DNA of 64,000 bases from Apibacter adventoris (GTDB lineage: Bacteria > Bacteroidota > Bacteroidia > Flavobacteriales > Weeksellaceae): NCBI RefSeq assembly GCF_002964975.1, contig NZ_PSZM01000046.1, positions 248,001 through 312,000 on the forward strand, read 5' to 3'. The position numbers and the translations under genes are program-made. The notes below the pieces were generated by a model. That model was not told where the DNA came from, did not search any database, and saw nothing but the letters and a program-made list of their open reading frames with translations. Shown here in pieces: positions 55,276 to 63,773 of the stretch; the first letter of the stretch is position 1; each line of letters begins with the position of its first letter.

Positions 55276-56421
55276 TTAATTTGCTGGTAAGGGAGGTGCT
55301 TCTTCATCTAAATTATCTATTGCTTGTTTCAAATTAGGAAGTTTATAATAATTGTTCTTTTCAATTTCAGGTATAAGATTTTTATCACTTATACTTAAAT
55401 TATATAGCATAGTACCTGGATTCCATAATGCCTTTCCTTCTAACTTTGTGTACTTATAAAACAAAGGGCTTAAGATATTTGCTATATATGCAATAATTTT
55501 TGTTTTTTCATTTTTGTTAAAAAATTTATTGTCAGAAGTATGGTATCCAAAACTTTCAAGCGCTTTATAGTAAGTATTTTCATTTTCATTAGTATTATCT
55601 GCTATATATTTTAATATATCCTTACGTATTTCTAGATCTCCTTGACAATTCTTTACAAACACATAATTTTTTATAAATTCTTCAGCTTTATTATAATTAT
55701 TTTCCATTACCCAGTTTAATAATTTCTTATTTTCTGTGTAGCCAAAGGTAGTTACCAAGGATTCCATAAAATCTTTATCATTGTTAGTTAACCAAACAAA
55801 CTGACTTGGGTCATCATTAAATAAATATTTATTGCGAGCAATAAGTAATTGTTGGTTGAAACGTCTTTGTTTAGATAAATCTTTTACATCTCTCCATAAC
55901 TTAAGATTAACTTTATAGTCATCTTTAACAAAAGATTTATTTATTTTATCTTCTACTAATGCTGTTTTAGGGTAATCTTTTTGATAATCAATTAACTGGG
56001 GGAGTAATAATATAGGGAAAATAATCTGTTTATTAGGTATAACATATATTTGTGCAGATGGAAAATCAAAAATATCATGATTTAGTTTAGTATTGATATT
56101 ACATTTACCTTCAAGTGTATTGATATAAAAAGGATTTATTTGTTTTGTACCAAAAATCTTTGTTATTTTATCATTAAAATCATCCTGATTAGCTTTATAG
56201 CCATTATTGTCTAATATTTTTCTAATTACAGTAGATTCCACATTAACATCTTCTTCGGTAAATATATAGCCAGTAGGAATATCTGTAACCTCATTTTCTG
56301 CCGATGCACCATTTTCTAATTGATTATTCAATACTTTTTCTATATTGACATTCTCTTGTTCCTGACAAAAAAATAAGGACAAAGAAAGAGCATAAACCAA
56401 AATAAAAAATTGTATTTTCAT
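55276..56421 (-). CDS. Array lipoprotein 2 (putative immunity protein)
   Basis: The 381-residue lipoprotein has signal MKIQFFILVYALSLSLFFCQ (Cys19). The mature start QEQENVNIEKVLNNQLENGA is shared almost exactly with array lipoprotein 6. The core reads LFNDDPSQFVWLTNNDKDFM with FGYTENKKLLNWVMENN, and the C-terminal part GKALWNPGTMLYNL with KNNYYKLPNLKQAID resembles lipoproteins 1 and 5. It overlaps lipoprotein 3 by 4 bases (ATGA), so it is translationally coupled to it. The role as an immunity protein is inferred; no family is known to me. Confidence 0.75.
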   Translation of the reverse strand: MKIQFFILVYALSLSLFFCQEQENVNIEKVLNNQLENGASAENEVTDIPTGYIFTEEDVNVESTVIRKILDNNGYKANQDDFNDKITKIFGTKQINPFYINTLEGKCNINTKLNHDIFDFPSAQIYVIPNKQIIFPILLLPQLIDYQKDYPKTALVEDKINKSFVKDDYKVNLKLWRDVKDLSKQRRFNQQLLIARNKYLFNDDPSQFVWLTNNDKDFMESLVTTFGYTENKKLLNWVMENNYNKAEEFIKNYVFVKNCQGDLEIRKDILKYIADNTNENENTYYKALESFGYHTSDNKFFNKNEKTKIIAYIANILSPLFYKYTKLEGKALWNPGTMLYNLSISDKNLIPEIEKNNYYKLPNLKQAIDNLDEEAPPLPAN

Positions 56422-57665
56422 TTTGAGTAAGGTCCTTTCATATAAGTGGCTCTGTATAGGTAGTCCATAGGTTGAGGATCATCAGCCAACGTTTGATCAT
56501 TTTCAAACATATCTTTTTCCTGCTCTGCTTGTTGGTACCATTTTTTTAAATTAGGTAAATTATAGTAATTGTTTTTCTCAAATTCTTTTTTATATTTTTT
56601 ATCAGGATCCTGATAAAAAATAAATTTACCTAGAAACATTTGATTATAGCCATATTCTTTATTATACTTGTATTGCTCTCCAAATGCCAGTAAATAGGCT
56701 GCAATTTTAGCTTTTTGCTGGAGATTTAGTTCCGTTTCTTTTTCATTATTAACCAGATAATTAATATATTCCGCTAGATATAAAATATATTCTTCATTAC
56801 CATATTTGGAGGAAGGTTTAACTAATTCTTTTATAAGATTTAAAGTATTAGGATGTAGATTTATCTCTCCATTACATTGTTTCGTCCATAAAAAATTTCC
56901 ATAATTTTTTAAGATTTCATCAGGCGGATATTTTTGATATTTAAATCCTTGTTTTTCAAAAGCCCATTTCAGTAATTTCTTATCTTCGGTATATCCAAAG
57001 GTAGTAACCAAAGATTGCATAAAATCTTCATCATTATTAATCAACCATGCAAACTGGCTTTTGTCATCATTGAAGAGGTATTTGTTGCGAGTAATTATTT
57101 CCTGAGGAACTTTTATTTTAAATGTATTATCTGGATTAATTTGAATTATATTTTTTAAAGTTATGATGTATAAATAAATATGCCTATCTAAGGAAAAAAA
57201 CATATTATTTGTAACACTATACAAATCAAATTGGTTGTATTTTAATGTTTCTATATTTCCATCCATCATATTCCCATAATATACTATGAATTCATTACCT
57301 TTATTTATTCTATTACATTTATTATTAAAATCAATATTAAATATCAATTTTAATTTTTCATAAAATTTTTCATCAGATATATCTCTATAACCATTTTGTT
57401 TTAACCCATTATAAATTAATTGATTTTCTATTAAAAAATCCTTCTGGGTCATTTCATATGGGTTATTAAATTCTTTTTCATCAGATTCAATTCTTTCTTG
57501 TAATTTAATCTGTTGTTTAATTTCATTTATATCTATATCCATATGGTTACGACTTTCATTAGCTTTAATTTCTGAATGATTAAAAATTTGCTTTTCATCT
57601 TTTATTTGACAAAAAACTAAAGACAAAGTGAGTACATAAACCAAAATAAATAATTGTATTTTCAT
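56418..57665 (-). CDS. Array lipoprotein 3 (putative immunity protein)
   Basis: The 415-residue lipoprotein has signal MKIQLFILVYVLTLSLVFCQ (Cys19). Its N-terminal part (about 30-180) is unlike that of the neighbours. The core LFNDDKSQFAWLINNDEDFM with SLVTTFGYTEDKKLLKWAFE and the long C-terminal block (NLQQKAKIAAYLLAFGEQYK to YMKGPYSK) are near-identical to those of lipoprotein 4 and of the partial gene at the right edge. It overlaps both neighbours by 4 bases. The pattern of constant C-terminal part and variable N-terminal part suggests the N-terminal half determines partner specificity. Confidence 0.75.
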   Translation of the reverse strand: MKIQLFILVYVLTLSLVFCQIKDEKQIFNHSEIKANESRNHMDIDINEIKQQIKLQERIESDEKEFNNPYEMTQKDFLIENQLIYNGLKQNGYRDISDEKFYEKLKLIFNIDFNNKCNRINKGNEFIVYYGNMMDGNIETLKYNQFDLYSVTNNMFFSLDRHIYLYIITLKNIIQINPDNTFKIKVPQEIITRNKYLFNDDKSQFAWLINNDEDFMQSLVTTFGYTEDKKLLKWAFEKQGFKYQKYPPDEILKNYGNFLWTKQCNGEINLHPNTLNLIKELVKPSSKYGNEEYILYLAEYINYLVNNEKETELNLQQKAKIAAYLLAFGEQYKYNKEYGYNQMFLGKFIFYQDPDKKYKKEFEKNNYYNLPNLKKWYQQAEQEKDMFENDQTLADDPQPMDYLYRATYMKGPYSK

Positions 57666-59017
57666 TTTGAGTAAGGTCCTTTATAATAAGTGGCTCTGTA
57701 AACATAATCTTTGGGTTGAGGATCATCAGCCAACGTTTGGTCATTTTCAAACATATCTTTTTCCTGCTCTGCTTGTTGGTACCATTTTTTTAAATTAGGT
57801 AAATTATAGTAATTGTTTTTCTCAAATTCCTTTTTATATTTTTTATCAGGATCCTGATAAAAAATGAATTTACCTAAAAACATTTGATTATAGCCATATT
57901 CCTTATTATACTTATATTGCTCTCCAAAAGCCAGTAAATAGGCTGCAATTTTAGCTTTTTGCTGGAGATTTAGCTCCGTTTCTTTTTCATTATTAACTAA
58001 ATAATTAATATACTCTGCCAAATTTAAAAGATATTTATCTTTATTTATAGATGGTTCAGATAACTCTTTAATTAAATATAAAGTATTGGGGTGTAGATTT
58101 ATTTCACCATTACATTGCTTTGTCCATAAAAATTTCCCATAATTTTCCATTATATTATCAGGCGGATATTTTTGATAGTTGGAAAATCCTTGTTTTTCAA
58201 AAGCCCATTTCAGTAATTTCTTATCTTCGGTATATCCAAAGGTAGTAACCAAAGATTGCATAAAATCTTCGTCATTATTAATCAACCAGGCAAACTGGCT
58301 TTTATCATCATTGAAAAGGTATTTGTTGCGGGAGATCAATAATTGCTGATTGAAGCGCCTTTCTTTTGGTAAGTCTTTGTCGTCTTTCCAAAAGGCAATT
58401 TGTAAACTTGCTAGTTGATTAAAATTATAATTCTTATATTTTTTATCTTCTAATTGTGCTATTTTAGGGTATTCTTTTTGATAGTCTATTAATTCTGGTA
58501 AATAATAAAAATTTGAAATAATTTGTTTATCTTTCACTATATGATATCCCGTTTTTTCTGAACCTTCTGTGTATAAATAATAACTATCAGATTCAGTAAA
58601 TGAAGGAGGAAAAGTAGAACATTTAGCATTTTCAACTAAATTTAAGTCAAAGTGAATAATATTTTTAGTTTCAAATTTTTTAAATAAATAATCTCCAAAA
58701 ATTAATTTAATCCTATTATAAAATTTATCATTTTCAATTTTAATATATCCATTTTTTAATAAAATAGAATCAATTATAATGTATGATGCTTTAAAAAATT
58801 CTTCATCTGAATTTATAATAGGTTCGTCGCATTCCATCCCTCTATCACCAGTGCCACGACATAATTGTGCTTTTAAAACTTCCTCAACTAATTTCATATC
58901 AGTGTTTTTCATTTGTGTTTTAATAGATCTATTTTCATTTTCTTTTCTATTTTGTCCCTGACAAGAATAAATAAATGTTATAATTATAAAAAAATTAACG
59001 ATTACTTTCATTTTCAT
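57662..59017 (-). CDS. Array lipoprotein 4 (putative immunity protein)
   Basis: The 451-residue lipoprotein has signal MKMKVIVNFFIIITFIYSCQ (Cys19). The gene directly follows the intact hydrolase gene, overlapping it by 23 bases, and so is the best candidate for that toxin's cognate immunity protein. Its N-terminal part is specific (CRGTGDRGMECDEPI, CSTFPPSFTESDSYYLYTEG). The core and C-terminal block are shared with lipoprotein 3: LFNDDKSQFAWLINNDEDFM, FGYTEDKKLLKWAFEKQGF and a tail ending YYKGPYSK. Inhibiting a peptidoglycan hydrolase from the periplasmic face of a membrane would fit its lipoprotein nature. That is inference. Confidence 0.75.
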   Translation of the reverse strand: MKMKVIVNFFIIITFIYSCQGQNRKENENRSIKTQMKNTDMKLVEEVLKAQLCRGTGDRGMECDEPIINSDEEFFKASYIIIDSILLKNGYIKIENDKFYNRIKLIFGDYLFKKFETKNIIHFDLNLVENAKCSTFPPSFTESDSYYLYTEGSEKTGYHIVKDKQIISNFYYLPELIDYQKEYPKIAQLEDKKYKNYNFNQLASLQIAFWKDDKDLPKERRFNQQLLISRNKYLFNDDKSQFAWLINNDEDFMQSLVTTFGYTEDKKLLKWAFEKQGFSNYQKYPPDNIMENYGKFLWTKQCNGEINLHPNTLYLIKELSEPSINKDKYLLNLAEYINYLVNNEKETELNLQQKAKIAAYLLAFGEQYKYNKEYGYNQMFLGKFIFYQDPDKKYKKEFEKNNYYNLPNLKKWYQQAEQEKDMFENDQTLADDPQPKDYVYRATYYKGPYSK

Positions 59018-60443
59018 TCGTTTTAGTTTTAGCGTTTAATATTTTATTATTTAATGCATCTATAGATTGATCATAAATATCATCATCTGTTAAATAATCA
59101 CTTTCTTTTATTTCATAATCTTTTGGAATATAAAAACCTAAAAATTTTTGATTTACTTGTCCACATTCATTCATACAGTTAAAAGATCCAGTTATTCCAT
59201 TATGATTATATGAAGATAATTTTATTCTATCACCTTGATTTCCACCTAAACAAATTAATTTACCATCTTTTGTCTTACCGAAAAGAAATGTAACATGTCC
59301 ATGTCCACATCCCTTTCCGTTTGATTGTTTATAATTTTTAAATACTACAAGCGCTCCAAAGATTGGCTTATCAATTTTTTTGAATTGGCTTGATGTTGAT
59401 ATGGATAAAGAACCAGCTGAATTTACGAAAGAATATTGTTTTGTTTCTTTTATACACCAATTAGCAAAAGAAGCGCACCAAGCTATCTTGCTACTCCAAT
59501 TTTGTCCAGCTATTACTTTATGATAGTTTGATACTTTTGCTTTCAATGGTTCCTGTTTTTCATTACAATTTTTATATTTTATTCCTTCCTGTATGGCAAC
59601 ATTCATCCACGGTGCTCTATCTCCAGTAAATTCTAATTCCTCATTTCCTTTACAACGTTTATCAAACTCAAAAACCTCATTTTTTAGTATATCAAAAGCT
59701 TTTTTTCGGGTAGCCCATCCATTAGGATTGGTTTCTAATTTTTGTCCCTTAGGGTATCCATTGAGCATCTTAGCCTGAAGCCAGAAATATTTTTCATCTT
59801 CTTCCACCAAATGAGAAACCTCATTTAATTGTTTCCCTAAAGCCTTGGAGAAATACTCTGCCCGAAATTTAATATATTCAGTATTTGAAGCCGAAGACCA
59901 GTTAGGCACAGATTTTCCATTATCTTTATCTGTCCAAAACCAACCGGCACTGTCTATGGCATAATGAATTTGAGTGCAGAGTAAGTCCGGTTGAGAAATA
60001 ATATTTTTATTTCCTACAAAGTTTGCATAATTTTCATAAGGTCCTGCTTCGTTATAAAGGCCTGAACTGTCTTGTATTCCGGTTAGCTGGTGGAATCCCC
60101 TCCCTTTATAAATGGATTTACTGGAACTGTACTCACTCAGGTCTTCTCCTAATAATCTAAATCTTGTTTCGGCGTATCCTAATGCAATAAAAACAATTTT
60201 TTGCATACAGGTATTAATATCATAACCGGTAAATATGCGGTTAAATTCATTAACCGTTCTTTCGAGTTTTTTATCATCTAAATTTTTTTGTCTGTCCCAT
60301 AAGGTAACGTCTATCTTTTCTTTTGAAAAACCGCTTATTTCCGAAGACCATAGTTTGAAAAGCATATCTTTAAAAAACTCTACAGTAAGAGGTTTATGAC
60401 AATAACAGTCTTTTTTCTTTTTACTATCCCCTCGTTCCACCAA
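58995..60443 (-). CDS. Two-domain peptidoglycan hydrolase: lysozyme/GH19-like plus CHAP (TIGR02594-like)
   Basis: The frame gives 482 residues from GTG 60443. Domain 1 (about 60-275) is lysozyme/GH19-like: ALGYAETRFRLLGEDLSEY (candidate catalytic Glu92), GRGFHQLTG (114-122) and AGWFWTDKDNGKSVPNW. Domain 2 (about 300-425) is a CHAP/TIGR02594-type amidase: SSKIAWCASFANWC (Cys323), GHGHVTFLFGK (His383) and GGNQGD (Asn402). Together they would cut both glycan and peptide parts of the wall. No signal peptide is present. Upstream, the frame continues QQVISPVLVERGD and then hits a stop, so the N-terminal delivery part seems lost. Its module is thus probably an orphan effector tip, followed by lipoproteins 4, 3 and 2. 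Confidence 0.82.
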   Translation of the reverse strand: MVERGDSKKKKDCYCHKPLTVEFFKDMLFKLWSSEISGFSKEKIDVTLWDRQKNLDDKKLERTVNEFNRIFTGYDINTCMQKIVFIALGYAETRFRLLGEDLSEYSSSKSIYKGRGFHQLTGIQDSSGLYNEAGPYENYANFVGNKNIISQPDLLCTQIHYAIDSAGWFWTDKDNGKSVPNWSSASNTEYIKFRAEYFSKALGKQLNEVSHLVEEDEKYFWLQAKMLNGYPKGQKLETNPNGWATRKKAFDILKNEVFEFDKRCKGNEELEFTGDRAPWMNVAIQEGIKYKNCNEKQEPLKAKVSNYHKVIAGQNWSSKIAWCASFANWCIKETKQYSFVNSAGSLSISTSSQFKKIDKPIFGALVVFKNYKQSNGKGCGHGHVTFLFGKTKDGKLICLGGNQGDRIKLSSYNHNGITGSFNCMNECGQVNQKFLGFYIPKDYEIKESDYLTDDDIYDQSIDALNNKILNAKTKTNENESNR

Positions 60444-60490
60444 TACCGGAGAAATAACCTGCTGGTTTTAATAATTCTTATTAATTTCTA

Positions 60491-61663
60491 CTAGTCTGGG
60501 TCTACAGGTTCCCATGGGCATGGAGTCATAGCTAATTCAGCTTTTAAATTGGGTAATCCATAATATTTTTGGCTAATGATATAATCTTTCAGTTTGTTAT
60601 CTTCTGCGCATAAGTTTTCTAAAATACTACCTGGATCCCAATTAGCTTTCCCTTCATGTTTTACTATATATTTATGATATAAAGGCGCATAGGTATTAAG
60701 TATATAAGCTACTATTTTTCTTTTCTCTTCTAAAGTAAATTGATTTTTATATTCATACTCTTCCTTATAGTTTTTAGAATAGATACGATACCCAAACTGA
60801 TTTATTGCATATAACCAGTCATTATTATTTTCTGAAGTATTATTAGCTATTGTCTTTAAAACTCCTTCATGTATTTTCATTTCCCCTTTCTTGTTTTTTA
60901 CAAATACGACTTCTCCTAATTTATAATTTTCTCCAAGCGTTGAATACATATTGTATAATTCCTCTAAAACTAACTGGTTTATTTTTTCTTCTCTATCATA
61001 TCCAAAGCAAATTAATAACTCTTTTGTAAAATCTGTATCTCTGGATAATAAATAAGTAAGACTCGCTTTATCTTCATAAAAAAGATATTTATTTAAGGAT
61101 AGTACTTTTAAATTCTGTTTAATAGCATAATTGTCTGTTTTACTATCATTTATTCTTATTAAATCGGAAAGAAAAATCATGGGAGTAATAATTCTTCTTT
61201 TTTTGTCTATAAATAAATTAGACATGCAGAAATTATATGTATTACCATAAACATAATCATTTAAAACATTATAACTGTCATTATAATATAAAATTATTAT
61301 ATCTTCTTTTGTTTTATCTATATTAACCCCAAATCCTTCCTGAATTTTTTGTTTAAATAGGGAATAATCTGGAATTTTATATCCACTATTAAACAAAGAC
61401 TTTTCCAATAAAGGAAGCATTAAATCAAGATCTTCTTTTGTTGGTGTATATTCTTGTGCAGGATCAAAAACATCCCCACATGTAACATTCATTTGTAATT
61501 TGATATGTTTTTCTATTTTTTTTAGATCAATATTAATCATATTTAACTTATTTTGCAAAGTATCATTAATTCGACTATTTGTATTTTTTACAATTTTATT
61601 TTCTTGCCCTTGACAAGAAAATAAAATCATTAAAACCAAACATAGTAGGATATTTTTTTTCAT
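60491..61663 (-). CDS. Array lipoprotein 5 (divergent, putative immunity protein)
   Basis: The 390-residue lipoprotein has signal MKKNILLCLVLMILFSCQGQ (Cys17). It is the most divergent member. The core reads LNKYLFYEDKASLTYLLSRD with FGYDREEKINQLVLEELYN in place of LFNDD...FGYTEDKKLL. It keeps the C-terminal GKANWDPGSILENL and KYYGLPNLKAEL shared with lipoproteins 1 and 2. It lies 13 bases after the NlpC/P60-like module at 61677, making it that module's likely partner. The divergence fits a different toxin type. Function is inferred. Confidence 0.75.
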   Translation of the reverse strand: MKKNILLCLVLMILFSCQGQENKIVKNTNSRINDTLQNKLNMINIDLKKIEKHIKLQMNVTCGDVFDPAQEYTPTKEDLDLMLPLLEKSLFNSGYKIPDYSLFKQKIQEGFGVNIDKTKEDIIILYYNDSYNVLNDYVYGNTYNFCMSNLFIDKKRRIITPMIFLSDLIRINDSKTDNYAIKQNLKVLSLNKYLFYEDKASLTYLLSRDTDFTKELLICFGYDREEKINQLVLEELYNMYSTLGENYKLGEVVFVKNKKGEMKIHEGVLKTIANNTSENNNDWLYAINQFGYRIYSKNYKEEYEYKNQFTLEEKRKIVAYILNTYAPLYHKYIVKHEGKANWDPGSILENLCAEDNKLKDYIISQKYYGLPNLKAELAMTPCPWEPVDPD

Positions 61664-61676
61664 GCTGAATGTTTTA

Positions 61677-62510
61677 TTAATTTTTATTTTTTATTTCAAA
61701 ATTAGCAGAATTACCTTTCCATATTATTTTTTTATCTGCTTTTGTATAATGTATTAAAGGGGTGTAAAAACGGCAAGGAGTAACACTATGACCTTTTTTA
61801 TTTGTTAGTGAGTGATTGAGTAAGTGTTTTGATTTTCGAAGCCATTTTAATTTAATAACTCCATTCATGGAAATATTTTTATTTAAATCATATGGAGTTT
61901 CAGTAGAACTAATAGCTTCAATAGTTGTGACTACCTCATCAGTTCCACCTTTTTTATTTTGAATTTCTTCATATTTAATAATAACCCCTGTATGTCCCAT
62001 TCCACTTGAATTTTTCCAAATAAAAATATCTCCTTTCTGTGGTTTATAGGTTGTATTATCATGCTTTGTTAAATAGGTAGAGTGTTTTTCTCCAAAATCA
62101 TGAAGTATTCTGGTATTTCCTCCCATTACTTTTTCACTCCATTCAATTTTATGTAAATAACGGCATACTAATTCTGAACAATCCATGGTATTTTCTCCTG
62201 ATTCAGAGGTCCGATTTGAATCATTAGCATATTTCACTTTATAATTTTTGATTCTCACTTCTGACTGATCAATGCATTTAGTCAATAGCCAATCTATACC
62301 TTGTTGTATTTTTAAATCAAAATTATTAAAATTTAGTTTTTCTTCAATATTTCCACATTTTTCTACCTTAAATTCAATTCTGCTTCCTGTTTTATATTCT
62401 CCAGAATATGTTTTTTTACCATCTTTTGAACTATATATCCATTTTCCCCCTATATAAGATGCTTTTCTTTTAGGATAAGAAGTTGTATCAATAGTTATTA
62501 AATAACTAAA
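61677..62510 (-). CDS. Orphan NlpC/P60-like (CHAP-type) hydrolase domain lacking a normal start
   Basis: The open frame runs from just after two stop codons at 62511-62516 (stop of lipoprotein 6) to 61677. It has no ATG; only a TTG at 62285 gives a 202-residue protein. The sequence before it (KRKASYIGGKWIYSSKDGKK, then FDLKIQQGIDWLL) is clearly coding. The catalytic region has MDCSELVCRYL (Cys nucleophile), GDIFIWKNSSGMGHTGVIIKYE (His) and an acidic third position. NlpC/P60-type enzymes cut peptide bonds in peptidoglycan. The unit looks like the severed C-terminal toxin domain of a longer effector. It can be translated only from a non-standard start or after recombination with an upstream gene. 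Confidence 0.7.
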   Translation of the reverse strand, partial: FSYLITIDTTSYPKRKASYIGGKWIYSSKDGKKTYSGEYKTGSRIEFKVEKCGNIEEKLNFNNFDLKIQQGIDWLLTKCIDQSEVRIKNYKVKYANDSNRTSESGENTMDCSELVCRYLHKIEWSEKVMGGNTRILHDFGEKHSTYLTKHDNTTYKPQKGDIFIWKNSSGMGHTGVIIKYEEIQNKKGGTDEVVTTIEAISSTETPYDLNKNISMNGVIKLKWLRKSKHLLNHSLTNKKGHSVTPCRFYTPLIHYTKADKKIIWKGNSANFEIKNKN

Positions 62511-62513
62511 TTA

Positions 62514-63773
62514 TTATTCACCATCATTTAAAGGTGCTACTTCCTTACTCCAATACTCCTCGGCTTTCTTATACCTTTCTTTAAATTGGGATAAATTATA
62601 GAAATTATTTTTTTCAAATTCTTTTTTATACAAATGCTTATAATCCATTAGATAGGTCCATCCCATAAATTTATATGGATCTTCTTTTCCTAAATTTTCA
62701 CTGTATCTAAACTTTTCTCCAAAGTTGATTATATGGGCTATTATTTCACTTTTTTGTGATAAAGATATTTGATTAATTAAATCATTAGGATTATTATTTT
62801 CATAATCTAAAATATACTGAAGATATTTTAACAAATAAATTAAATATTTTTCTTTTCTATCTTGTGAAAACTCATTAATAATATCAAAGGAATTAGTATG
62901 TATAGAAATAGTATTATTGCAATTTTTAGTCCAAAATATTTTACCAAAATCATCTTTATTTTTCTCATCATAAGAAGTGTTTTCAACTACCCATTTTAAT
63001 AATTTTTTATCCTCAGCATAACCAAAGGTAGTTACTAAACTTTTCATAAAATATTCATCATTATTGATTAACCAAGAAAATTGGCTCTGATCATCATTAA
63101 ATAAATATTTATTGCGAGATATTAATAATTGTTGGTTGAAACGTCTTTGTTGGGATAAATCTTTAATGTCTTTCCATCGTGGAATCTCTATATCCAATTC
63201 CAAATCTGGCTCTTGTTTTATAATTTGATTTTCCTCTATTTTTTTTAGATCTGGATATTCTTTCTGATAATCTATTAGTTCAGGGATAGCATATAAGCTC
63301 GTGATGAAATTATTATTCTTGATTATAAAAAATCCGTTGTAAATAGTACTTCTGCTGTAAACAATATCTCTACTACATTTATCAAACAAATCTATGTATA
63401 AATATTTTTTATCTGAATTATTATCTATTATTCGGTTTAATTTTAGCTTAATTTTTTCTTTAAATTCTGACTGTGTAGGAATTTTGTATCCTTGTGATAC
63501 TAAAATATTTTCAATTATGGAAATAGTTGCCTCTAAATCTTTTTCAGAATAATCATGAGATTCATATTCATCTCCTAATGGAATACTATTTCCATCTTTT
63601 AATTGAGATTTTAATACTTCTTTTATCATAGTATCTATAACCTCATTTTCTGCCGATGCACCATTTTCTAATTGATTATTCAATACTTTTTCTATATTGA
63701 CATTCTCTTGTTCCTGACAAAAAACTAAAGACAAAGTGAGTACATAAACCAAAATAAATAATTGTATTTTCAT
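62514..63773 (-). CDS. Array lipoprotein 6 (mosaic, putative immunity protein)
   Basis: The 419-residue lipoprotein has signal MKIQLFILVYVLTLSLVFCQ (Cys19). The first 45 residues match lipoprotein 2 (EQENVNIEKVLNNQLENGAS). The next part has its own VIDTMIKEVLKSQLKDGNS, which reads like a second mature N-terminus. KIKLKLNRIIDNNSDKKYLY then matches lipoprotein 1, and the core LFNDDQSQFSWLINNDEYFM with FGYAEDKKLLKWVVE is the common one. So it is a recombinant of at least two parents. It overlaps the partial upstream gene by 4 bases. Function is inferred from the array. Confidence 0.75.
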   Translation of the reverse strand: MKIQLFILVYVLTLSLVFCQEQENVNIEKVLNNQLENGASAENEVIDTMIKEVLKSQLKDGNSIPLGDEYESHDYSEKDLEATISIIENILVSQGYKIPTQSEFKEKIKLKLNRIIDNNSDKKYLYIDLFDKCSRDIVYSRSTIYNGFFIIKNNNFITSLYAIPELIDYQKEYPDLKKIEENQIIKQEPDLELDIEIPRWKDIKDLSQQRRFNQQLLISRNKYLFNDDQSQFSWLINNDEYFMKSLVTTFGYAEDKKLLKWVVENTSYDEKNKDDFGKIFWTKNCNNTISIHTNSFDIINEFSQDRKEKYLIYLLKYLQYILDYENNNPNDLINQISLSQKSEIIAHIINFGEKFRYSENLGKEDPYKFMGWTYLMDYKHLYKKEFEKNNFYNLSQFKERYKKAEEYWSKEVAPLNDGE

